Assembly (NCBI GenBank): GCA_021464525.1
Contig: JADRCO010001050.1
Coordinates: 1 to 23,168, forward strand
DNA: 23,168 nucleotides
Direction: 5' to 3'
DNA from: Rhizophagus sp. LPA8_4_AMF
Taxonomy: Eukaryota; Glomeromycota; Glomeromycetes; Glomerales; Glomeraceae
The number at the start of each line of letters is the position of its first letter. The first letter of the stretch is position 1. The position numbers and the translations under genes are program-made. Shown piece after piece: positions 1-7,965 of the stretch. The notes beneath the pieces were generated by a model. That model made no database searches and had not been told where the DNA came from. It saw only the letters and a program-made list of their open reading frames with translations.

Positions 1-110
1 GGGGGATACTAAATAAGAGTAAAATTTTTGTATCTAGTAAAATACCCGGGTCTTTTAAAGTAGGGGTACGCTTAAAGGGGGATACTTTAGGCAGTGCTAG
101 ATGGTAATGG
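1..110. repeat. GGGGGATACT direct repeats around a CCCGGG palindrome
   Basis: The decamer GGGGGATACT occurs at 1-10 and again at 77-86. Between them lie ATACCCGGGTC (about 43-53) and GGGGTAC. This is far richer in G and C than its surroundings. A similar word, TACCCGGGTA followed by CTTTAG, recurs near 6686. It may be the edge of a repeat family that extends beyond the window, but no end or target duplication can be defined. Confidence 0.4.
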
Positions 111-112
111 TG

Positions 113-456
113 AAGTATAAGAAAAAGTAATATTGGAGAATAGGCGAAAATAATGGTAGAGAATAGGTAAAAATAATAGTAAAGAATAGGCAAAAATAAT
201 GGCAAAAATAATGGTGGAGTATAGGCGAAAATAATGGTGGAGAATAGGTGGAGAATAGGTGCAGAGAATAGGCAAAAGTAATAGTAAAAAATAGGCAAAA
301 ATAATGGCAAAAATAATGGTGGAATATAGGCGAAAATAATGGAAGAGAATAGGCAAAAATAATGGTGGAGAATAGGTGGAGAATAGGCAAAAGTAATAGT
401 GGAGAATAGGCAAAAGTAATAGTGGAGAATAGGCGAAAATAATGGTGGAGAATAGG
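113..456. repeat. 23-bp minisatellite, block 1
   Basis: Imperfect tandem copies of a 23-bp unit made of a 12-bp module (ggcaaaaataat, variants with g or gt) followed by an 11-bp module (ggtggagaata). Some copies duplicate only the 12-bp or only the 11-bp module, so the array grew by slippage of half units. Because 23 is not a multiple of 3, every frame cycles and long spurious open frames (Y/L/P/F-rich) appear on the minus strand; I do not treat these as proteins. Confidence 0.9.
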
Positions 457-707
457 CATGATTTTAACTTCAATTTATTAAATGATTTCATTGCAAAAGT
501 CAGTACCATTACAAGAAATGCCAGTTGCTCCACCAATATGAATCCAAACCTTATAAAAATTAATATTCATATAATTTCTGACCCACCAGACAACTTTGCT
601 TAAGTGATCAGAAGCAATTTGATATGATTAGAGTGCCTTATTTTCACTCTGAAGTCACTCAATGGATAAAAGAAGTGGAGGCGAAAATAATGGTGGAGAA
701 TAGGTAA
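442..707 (+). pseudogene. Decayed coding stretch between minisatellite blocks
   Basis: From ATG 442 to TAA 601-603 there is an open frame of 53 codons. It starts with minisatellite-derived residues (MVENR) and then becomes ordinary protein-like sequence (DFNFNLLNDFIAKVSTITR..., ending ISDPPDNFA). Just beyond, in another frame, 600-707 reads LSDQKQFDMIRVPYFHSEV... and runs back into minisatellite sequence (EAKIMVENR, stop 705-707). The 456-680 stretch is richer in G and C than its surroundings and both segments look like genuine coding sequence. I infer a host gene remnant in two frames, flanked and probably invaded by the minisatellite. The family is not recognised. Confidence 0.45.
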
Positions 708-772
708 AAATAATGGCAAAAATAATAGTAGAGAATAGGCAAAATAATAGTGGAGAATAGGCAAAAGTAAAC
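681..772. repeat. 23-bp minisatellite, block 2
   Basis: About four further imperfect copies of the same two-module unit seen at 113-456, again with variants (ggtaaaaataat, ggcaaaataat, agtagagaata). It is separated from block 1 by about 225 bp of coding-like DNA. Confidence 0.85.
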
Positions 773-1280
773 AAAAAAAAAGAATAAAAAAAAAATAAAG
801 CAAAGACCTCCAACTGAAAATAAAGAAAAAAAAGAAAAAGAACTGATTAATTATAGTTAAAGTAAAAAAATAAACTCCAAAAAAAAAATACTATACACCT
901 AAACTTACTGTTTGCTAGGGTATCAAACTTTACTGTTAATGAAATTAACAAAAGAGAGAGAGATAAGACAAAAAAAAAATAACCAAAAAACCGTTACTAA
1001 AAAAGAATGGTGTTACAAAATGTAAACAAAAATAAACTGATCAAATGATCTTCAGTTTTATTGGCTAATCATAAGAGGTTGTCATGGCGATAGGGTCACC
1101 ACCAATATTTTGCCATATTTAAAAATAAAACAATTTATTAGTATTAGTACATTCTGATAAAATATTTTGTGTACATTTCTTAAATTTCTTAAAAATATCA
1201 TGCATATCAAAAGTTTAAACATCATGTACATCATACACTGCACAATTATAAAATATTATCCTTTCATGATAAATTAAAAA
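773..1280. other. Intergenic A/T-rich stretch
   Basis: Mostly A runs and AT-rich sequence, with a short (GA)n tract near 954. A short patch of more even composition at about 1075-1115 (GTCATGGCGATAGGGTCACC) gives no supportable open frame. Nothing else is seen. Confidence 0.5.
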
Positions 1281-1283
1281 TTA

Positions 1284-1345
1284 TCAACACAAATTCAATA
1301 CAAATTTAACACAAATTTAACACAAATTTAACAAATTTAACGAAA
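1284..1345. repeat. 11-bp tandem repeat (CACAAATTTAA)
   Basis: About four to five imperfect head-to-tail copies of CACAAATTTAA, with further single diverged copies up to about 1410. Simple minisatellite, no coding signal. Confidence 0.75.
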
Positions 1346-1610
1346 TTTGGCCAAAATTAACAAAATTTTACCAGAATTATCAACACAAATTGAACACAAA
1401 TTCAATCACAGTTTATTTTTGTCACACCTGTATTATTAAGATGACGTATTTTCTGGCCAATTAAAATTAGGCTGATCCTTACATGTAATGTAATTATTTA
1501 ATCATACATGCGTTTTTTATCTCATTTATCTTTTTGTCTCTTCTTTCTTTATTCTTTTATTCAATATTTTTTAATTTTTTTTGTCTCTTCTTTCTATTAT
1601 TTTTTTCAAT

Positions 1611-2060
1611 ATTTTTATCTCTTTGTTACTTTATATTGTAATACTAACAATAATACAGTCAGATCTCCATATAATCACCTCTTATATAAGAACACTTCTT
1701 TATAAACACTTTATTTTTACTAACCTACATATTATTTTATTAGTAAATTTGACCTTTATATAGTTACAACTCTATATAATCACTAATTTTAGCAGAACTG
1801 ATTGGGTGATTATATGGAGGTCTGACTGTATTCATGTTTCTTTGTTCCTTCTTATTTGTACTTTAACATACTAATGATATTAATAATACTAACTATTATT
1901 TTTTACTCCTTTTACTTTAATACTAATAACATGGTTATTTATTCTTTTGTTTAATACTAATTATTTTGATACTAATGCATTTTTTTATCTCTTTGTTACT
2001 TTATATTATAATACTAATAATACTAACAACACTAACAATATTTCTTTTATCTTTATATCT
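1611..2060. repeat. Diverged duplicated segment flanking the MITE
   Basis: The words TTTTTATCTCTTTGTTACTT and TATTGTAATACTAAC at about 1613-1650 recur almost unchanged at about 1983-2030. The first copy ends at the TA where the MITE inserted; the second has no insertion there. The flanking sequence was therefore duplicated, and the element may have entered one copy only. Confidence 0.5.
1656..1828. mobile_element. pogo/Tc1-mariner-type MITE with TA duplications
   Basis: A 173-bp element with 24-bp terminal inverted repeats at 1656-1679 and 1805-1828, matching at 23 of 24 positions. The left end begins CAGTCAGATCTCC and the right end, read inward, CAGTCAGACCTCC; both continue ATATAATCACC. It is flanked on both sides by TA (1654-1655 and 1829-1830), the target duplication of Tc1/mariner/pogo elements. 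CAGT followed by a pyrimidine-rich ATATAA end is typical of pogo/Tigger-like elements. It has no coding capacity, so it would depend on a transposase elsewhere. The inner sequence repeats TATAATCAC and TTATAT words, as subterminal binding sites do. Confidence 0.88.
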
Positions 2061-2292
2061 AATACTAATATTACTATAGCTATTTCTCTTCTTTTTACAT
2101 CTAATTATATTGTTACTTTTTCTTTTTTTTTACTTTTATGTATTCTATATATTAATAAATACTTGTAATTTTTATAGTTTAATAAAATTATATCTAATAA
2201 AACATACATTATATATTTATCGAAATATTTTAAAACATTATGAAATATTATATTATAAATCATCAAATTATGTAGCGAAATATTACGCAGTA
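2060..2292. other. AT-rich stretch without a gene
   Basis: T-rich, then A-rich sequence (AATATT and ATTATA words). The short open frames here are low in complexity and rich in F, I, L and Y, as expected from composition. No gene is supported. Confidence 0.5.
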
Positions 2293-2570
2293 AAATTATG
2301 AAGCTTTACATATCATAATATTTTGAAATATTTTAAAAAGGTACGAAATATTAATATATATATATATATCGCTTTTGCAAACTTGCGATGGATCTGAAAA
2401 CTTATAAAATATTATGTAAAATTACAAAATATTTCAAATTGTAAAATTACAGAATATTATAAATTGTAAAATTACAAAGCTTTGCATATCATAATATTTC
2501 AAAAAGTTACAAAATATTACACTTTCACAAACTTGCAGCGAGTCTGGAAACTTATGAAATATTATGATGT
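2293..2570. repeat. Diverged tandem duplication, ~176-bp spacing
   Basis: The block around 2293-2405 (AAGCTTTACATATCATAATA ... CAAACTTGCGATGGATCTG ... ACTTATAAAATATTATG) returns at 2468-2565 (AAGCTTTGCATATCATAATA ... CAAACTTGCAGCGAGTCTGG ... ACTTATGAAATATTATG). The spacing between matching words is about 176 bp. A (TA)n tract near 2354 is present in the first copy only. Confidence 0.7.
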
Positions 2571-2693
2571 GAAAACTTGTGCAAGTTTTCGCACTAAAAA
2601 ATTTTCTGATAAATTTATATAACTTTCAGAGATGCATTCTCATTCTTTATTATGTGCAATCTCCTTAGCAACATCCAAAGTTAATTTTGCCAT
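2562..2693 (-). pseudogene. Fragment of treble-clef zinc-finger-like repeat protein
   Basis: Read on the minus strand from 2693 the frame gives MAKLTLDVAKEIAHNKE, then an in-frame stop (2642-2640), then ECISESYINLSENFLVRKLA before a second stop at 2564-2562. The order LTLDxAKEIA...GG-ECxSExYIN is, from memory, like the repeated unit of large treble-clef zinc-finger proteins abundant in Rhizophagus-type genomes, with the stop lying where a glycine would be expected. The unit then leaves the pattern. I infer a broken copy of one unit; the family assignment is from memory and moderate. Confidence 0.5.
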
Positions 2694-2978
2694 TAATATT
2701 TTACATTAAATTTCAAAAAGTTAACACGATTCTTCCTTTTAAATGCAATTTACTTCAATATCTTTTATTAGTTTCATTTTTTAATTAGTCAATGACTTTT
2801 TCTCATGTATTATTTCATGAAAAAATATAATAAAGATTTTACTTTGAGTTTTTGAATATATTTTGTATTTTACAAGTGATTTTATTAATTACATTTGCCT
2901 ATTAATACAGCTATAATTGTAGAAAAAGTTAGATTATTAAAATGCTATAAATACTATATAGTACTAATACCATATTTC

Positions 2979-3103
2979 TTATTGTTCTTCTGAACTCTTT
3001 CCTTTTTCACCGTAATTAATAGTAACATTAATTACATTTGCACTTTGAGAGAATGCAGAGAGTGTTGGAGTAATAGGTCTGCCAAAAGCACCTTCAGCAG
3101 AGT
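2979..3103 (-). pseudogene. Orphan terminal exon, unknown family
   Basis: After an acceptor-like AG (3105-3104) a 40-codon frame reads SAEGAFGRPITPTLSAFSQS and continues ANVINVTINYGEKGKSSEEQ to TAA at 2981-2979. Its balanced composition contrasts with the AT-rich surroundings. No start codon lies in frame and I find no upstream exon I can join with confidence. It is either the last exon of a decayed gene or a captured fragment. The product is not recognised. Confidence 0.45.
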
Positions 3104-3239
3104 CTTAATAGAATGCATTACAGGTCTTGATGATTTGTTTTGTTTATATAAAAATAGTGTTTCAACTTGCAGATAATCCATCATTTGACGATTTGATTCA
3201 TTTAAAATCTGTCATTTTATAATCTGATTCATTTAATAA

Positions 3240-4330
3240 AAATGCAATCTAAATATCCTAAGTGTCAGATTGCAGATTATCCAGATATCCTAACAGATCA
3301 TCTGAATGTCTGCAAATATATTACTATAGATTTTTTTCTTTTTAGACTTCAGTTCCAGATTTTGATGAATTTATCTTTTTTATTTTCATTCTTTTTTTTT
3401 GTTTTTATTGTTTCTTTATACTAATTTCATTCTTTTTCTTTAGATTATTCATTTCCAAACTTTGAAGACAATGATGGGCTGATTTTTTTATTTTTATTTT
3501 TTATTTTTATTTTTTATTGTTTTCTTATGCTAATTTTATTTCTTTTCTTTAGATTATTTAGTTTTGAGCTTTAGAGGTAACAGGTAGGTTATTTTTTATT
3601 TTTATTTGTTTTTTTTTGTTTTATCTTATTTCTTTATGCTAACTTCATTCTTTTTTTTTAGGTTATTTGGTTCCTTGACTTTAGAGACAATGGATGGTTG
3701 GTTTTTTATTTTTATTTTTATTTTTTTAGTTTCTTATTAATTTTTATGCTAATTTTGTTCCTTTCTTTAGGTTCTTTGATTCTAGATTTTGGAGACAACA
3801 GTGGGTTGTTTTTTATTTTTAATTCTTTTTTTTCAGTTTGTATTATTCTCTTATACTAATTTATCTTTAAGTTCTTTAGTTCATCAATTATGTAAAGTTG
3901 TTTTATTTGTTTTTGTATTTTCTTTAGAAGAGAAGGAATAAAATTAGTATAAAAGATCAAAATAAAACAAAAAAAAACAAATAAAAAATAAAAAATCAGT
4001 TCACTTGTTGTCTTCAAAGTTTAGAGCTAAGGAATTTAAAGAAAAAGAACAAAATTAGCATAAAAAAACAAGACAACCCTAAAAAAAAAATAAATAAAAA
4101 TAACTCACCTATCATCTTCAAAATATAGAACTGAAGGACCTAAAGAAAAAAGATAATTAGAAGGAAATAAAACAACCTGAAAGTAAAACAAATAGAAAAA
4201 AAATCTACCAGTCTCCCTTTTCTAAAGTCCAAAACTAAGAAGCTCAGATGATCTGGATAATCTGTTAGGATTCATTAGTAATACAGATAATCTGGATAAT
4301 CCAAATGATCTGTTACGAAAAGACCTTATT
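3240..4330. repeat. Foldback repeat: ~108-bp units in direct then inverted order
   Basis: Six imperfect direct units follow one another at about 108-110-bp spacing, each marked by a pyrimidine tract, TTTAG and a purine-rich GAGACAATGG-like box (near 3341, 3439, 3548, 3658, 3767 and 3867). After about 3920 the same units appear as reverse complements, about three times (near 4000, 4110 and 4220), for example GTTGTCTTCAAAGTTTAGAG against AAACTTTGAAGACAA. The outer flanks also pair: GATTATCC/ATCCTAACAGATCATCTGA at 3276-3305 with TCAGATGATCTGGATAATCT and TTAGGAT at 4234-4272. The whole could fold into a large imperfect hairpin. It has no convincing coding frame. This resembles a foldback transposon or the subterminal repeats of a DNA transposon. 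Confidence 0.7.
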
Positions 4331-4565
4331 TATTTCTAATAGAGGTGTCAGTAAACCTAAGGTAAAATCTATATGTAAATACTTTAAAGATCCTACTATA
4401 TATAGATAAATTATATATAAAAAAGGAAATATTACACTTCATTATTTTGATTTTTTTCCTTTTTAGATTAATTAACCAATAGAATTACAAGAAAAAGTAA
4501 AGTAAAATTACATATAAAAGTTGAAATTTCTATAGTGACTTTTATTAGGAGTAAGTAGGGTCCTG

Positions 4566-5006
4566 TTACATTCTCCAATCTGTTACATCTGATCTGTTTA
4601 CAAAAATTTTATTTGGATAATCATAAATGGTGGATATCCAACTATAGATATAGATTGAAGATAAACGGATTAAAATACTATGTGAAGAAAAAGAAGTAAT
4701 ATTCTTAGATAATTGAGAGGATGTTTCGAATAAATCTGCAATATCTGATATTTGCTCAGATGTAGTATTTGATGAGCAAGATAACGAACTTGCCTTCTTG
4801 ATCTCTAAACATTCCCACTGTGTGCTTATCCAAAGGTATTTCTGACAAATAAAAATAAATGTTATTAATGATAAAAAAACCTCTCAAAATATTTTATCTG
4901 AAAGCATACTAAGCTTTAGCCAGAACTTTATTAAAAATTCTTCATAAATATCTTCTCCAACTAGGCTTCTTTTATTTCCAGTCTCTTCTTTATATTTTTT
5001 TGCTAT
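4566..5006 (-). pseudogene. Remnant of an intron-bearing gene, unknown family
   Basis: On the minus strand, after TTTTTAG, a frame from 5006 reads IAKKYKEETGNKRSLVGEDI and YEEFLIKFWLKLSML to about 4890. After an intron-like gap ending TTTGTCAG, 4841-4566 is open for 91 codons (KYLWISTQWECLEIKKASS... SEQISDIADLFETSSQ... DWRM, stop). An alternative frame of the second block gives EIPLDKHTVGMFRDQEG. Both blocks are richer in G and C than their flanks. A stop lies between the blocks in the first exon's frame, and no start exon is visible. The plus strand also has a 50-codon open stretch over 4731-4845, so even the strand is not certain. Confidence 0.35.
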
Positions 5007-6680
5007 CTAAAAATAATATCTTTATAGAATACAGTTAAGCTACTTATAAAATTAAAAGGAATATTAATAACAAGTTGAAAAAATTTGTAAATAAATCTAA
5101 AATTGTTATATTAAAATTAGATAAAATGGTAAGTTTATTATAGGAATTATAAAATAATATGGGATTTAAATGAAAAGGTCATTGGTCAAATTTTTAAATT
5201 TTTCATAATGTAAGTCACCTTTGATCTTAAGGTAATAACTGGTCAGTTTTTTCTTACAAAAAAAGTAGAATATTTGATAATATTTAAATTTATTTAGATT
5301 ACTTTATTTTATTTTATTTTTGTAAAGATATTGATATTACTATCAATAAATATAATCATACCTTTACAAAGAAAAATAAAATAAAATAAACTAGTAAATA
5401 TATTTAAAGAGCATATTGTATAATTATATATAATTAAAATCCACTTAATTTTACTTATTTATTTAGTATAAGATTAATTTAAACATAAATTTATATATAT
5501 AAAAGAAAAAAGAGAAATTATTAAACAATAATACTTTATATAGCAGGTCTCTGAGCAGCCTTCCAAAAACCATAAGGAGATAATCTCTAAGATAATCCAT
5601 TTCATTACGTGACTTACTTGCGTAGGAAAAATATTTATTGATAATGCACAGAGAGGATCTATTAGTTATAAATAATAGATGGTTTACAGATTCAATAAAT
5701 TAGTATAGCTTAATTATTATTTTTACCTTAAGTATTAAATTACAATAGTCTGTATTAATTATTCTGTAAATGCATTGTAAAATTAAAAAAAATAATAATA
5801 CTTTATATGATTTTACTTAATTTTTATAAAACTGGTTTTGAATTTTTACTAAAACTTAATATTTATCTTTTTTTATATACCTCCTTCTTGCTTATTAGTC
5901 TAATTAATTAGGTTTAAATCATTTTGGATTTTTTTAAAGCTTTTGATCTGAAAATTCTATTGATTGTTTTTGTTTTTAATTTCTTTTTCTTCTTAAAAAT
6001 AAAGTAATTATAAATTTATAATAATATTATTTTAAAACTTGATTATTTTAAATAAATTGTAAAATTTAATACTATATAAATAAAAGTAAATAATCAAATT
6101 TTAAAAAAATGTTGCAAAATTATTAATTCAGGTTATTTAAATATTTAAGTAAAAAATTTTTTTAATTTTTAATGATTATTAAAAACAGTTCAAATAAGTT
6201 AAATACAAACTTATTTAAGTAATAATTACATTATTTTATTATTTAAATTTTAGCTTAAGCTCTATTTTAATTGTTTAATATAAGCATTTTAACATTCAAA
6301 TGCAGTTATTATGCCATTTTTTTAATAATAAGTATATTTATTTATATAAACAAACTTATGCAGACAAATTAATTTGATTTCATATAGAATAGGTTTTATC
6401 TAACTTACTAAATAATAAAAATGTAATTTGGTCATTTATTGTTAAATCAATTAAAATTTTAGTAAAAGTGCTTTAATCTAACATTTACTATAAAGGTTTA
6501 TTAAATATTAGGTATATATCACTTCCCTAATTCCGGATATTATACTATAAAGCTTGAAATATGTATATGTGATCTTACTATTAATATGCATATTATTTAT
6601 TAACTTTAAGGAAAAAATTGGTATAAATTTACCAACTTTCTATTGAAAGAAAGATTTTTGCAATTTTTGCGAAATTTGTA
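5007..6680. other. AT-rich intergenic stretch with scraps
   Basis: More than 80% A/T for most of its length. A short patch of more even composition at about 5545-5640 reads SRNEMDYLRDYLLMVFGRLL on the minus strand and may be another exon remnant upstream of the 4566-5006 block. Apart from that and the hairpin at 5281-5407 I see no feature. Confidence 0.4.
5281..5407. repeat. Long imperfect inverted repeat
   Basis: The left arm (about 5285-5328, TTTATTTTATTTTATTTTTG then TAAAG) pairs with the right arm (about 5361-5405, CTTTACAAAGAAAAATAAAA then TAAAATAAA). The arms are about 45 bp with small gaps, around a short AT-rich loop that itself contains ATCAATAAAT and ATTGAT. It could be a small AT-rich MITE, but no target duplication is clear. 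Confidence 0.6.
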
Positions 6681-6685
6681 TTATA

Positions 6686-6702
6686 CCCGGGTACTTTAGT
6701 CA
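6686..6702. repeat. TACCCGGGTA palindrome followed by CTTTAG
   Basis: A 10-bp perfect palindrome with a CTTTAG tail lies in an AT-rich flank about 460 bp upstream of the J-domain gene. It closely matches the word at 43-58 (ATACCCGGGTCTTTTAAAG). Two copies of such a GC-rich word in a window this AT-rich are unlikely by composition alone. It may be a repeat fragment or a regulatory word. Confidence 0.4.
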
Positions 6703-6749
6703 ACCGTTTACGGTATCTCTAAGCACCTTTTTTTCAAGGTTCTTAACTG

Positions 6750-7148
6750 TTATTCTATTTCGTAGAAATTTATATAACAATATCTAATAACTTTTCCTTG
6801 AACAAAGTTTAAAATATTCATTGCAAAACATGTGTATTTGAATTTTTGCTTTGGTAAATCTGTACATTGAACAGTTGAAATCCACACTCTATACTTTTCA
6901 TACCCATTATAAGAACTATAGAACTTCGGGGGCTCTCGCGCTTCTAAAAGAGATTCTAAAGTAACCCAATTTAACATATTCAATAGCTACAGACTGTAAT
7001 AAATACGTACATTGTACATTTTTTGAAGTGATGATGTCCATATGTCGTCAACCTTATCATACTTCATGTGATCTAACTCTATTAATTGATTTAAAATTTT
7101 CCCCAGTACTGTACTGTTCTTCTTGGGAAATATAATTACTTTCCCCAT
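6750..7148 (-). CDS. Possible small two-exon protein, unknown
   Basis: Starting at ATG 7148 the minus strand reads MGKVIIFPKKNSTVLGKILN then QLIELDHMKYDKVDDIWTSS to 7011, where a good donor GTACGT follows. An 87-bp intron ending CCGAAG (weak acceptor) would lead to 6923-6750, FYSSYNGYEKYRVWISTVQC ... INFYEIE, stop, giving 103 residues in phase. Without that splice the first part stops at 6987-6985. The second part alone is open upstream to about 6983. Composition is coding-like (K/Y/D/E mixed with hydrophobics), but I recognise no family. Its start lies only 19 bp from the start of the divergent J-domain gene, which argues for a shared or internal promoter, or against this being a live gene. 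Confidence 0.35.
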
Positions 7149-7167
7149 TTTTCATAATACTAAAATT

Positions 7168-7965
7168 ATGGAAACATTTCCAGACTATTACGCAATTCTC
7201 AACGTTTCCGAAACTGCCACAACTGAGTATGTTATGCTAGTTAATTCTTTAATTAAAAGAGAATTCTTATTCTAATAAAAATTTGTTATTATAGTGAAAT
7301 TCGAGAAGCTTATAAGCGTAAAGCTCTTGAAACTCACCCAGACAGATATGCTTCAGGCTCGAAAGTTTCAGAGATAAATCCAAGACTTTCTCAAGAGGAA
7401 GCAAAAATACATTTTCAAAAGGTGGCTGATGCTTATTTCGTTCTCAGCGATAACGAAAGGAGGGCACAATATGGTTCGTATAAGCGTACTTATTTATTTA
7501 TTTATTTATTATTTCAAATTTATGAAAAAGGCTATTATTAAAAGATAATACGAGAGCGACTCGAAAGAAACGGCAAGGAAATTCGTGGCAAACATCACAG
7601 GCTAATCCAGATCAAGTTTTTGGCGATGTATTTGAAGACTTATTGAGATCAGAAATAGATAATCCATCTTGGTTCTATGCACCTATTGGTGCTGTTACTG
7701 GCGCATGTCTTGGATTTATTTGTGGTAATGTGCCTGGTTTGATAATAGGTGCTTATACAGGGAATAAGTTAGGCTCTATTAGAGATGCGAAAGGTATGTT
7801 TCATTAAAAACATGTCTGAACATACAATAATGAAATGGATGAACAATTTTAATAAATTTTGTAGGTATGTCTGTTTACGATGCGTTTTCAAGACTTAATG
7901 GTAATCGTAAAGCAGCAATCCTAGCCGCACTTGCTTCTAAATTGATTACTGCTGGACGAATTTAA
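7168..7965 (+). CDS. J-domain protein with C-terminal glycine zipper
   Basis: Four exons (7168-7226, 7295-7473, 7545-7793, 7865-7965; introns of 68, 71 and 71 bp, all GT...AG) join in phase to 195 residues. Residues 5-80 form a J domain (PDYYAILNVSETAT..., HPD at 34-36, YFVLSDNERRAQYD at its end), so the protein should stimulate an Hsp70. There is no G/F-rich or zinc-binding region, so it is not a classical type I or II DnaJ. After a basic linker (TRKKRQ) and an acidic stretch, residues 122-163 are hydrophobic with glycine at 128, 132, 136, 140, 144, 148, 152 and 156, a strict GxxxG series that suggests one or two tightly packed membrane helices. The C terminus (AAILAALASKLITAGRI) is amphipathic. 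There is no obvious signal peptide. The J domain begins at residue 5, fixing the start. The membrane (mitochondrial or ER) is unknown. Confidence 0.9.

Noticed and set aside
87-536. Long minus-strand open frames rich in Y, F, L and P (YSPLLLLPIL-type repeats)
   Set aside because: They are read-through of the 23-bp minisatellite, which is open in several frames; composition and periodicity explain them without selection for protein.
1508-2301. Plus-strand open frames rich in F, I, L, Y and T
   Set aside because: Low-complexity translations of T-rich DNA, crossing the MITE and the local duplication.
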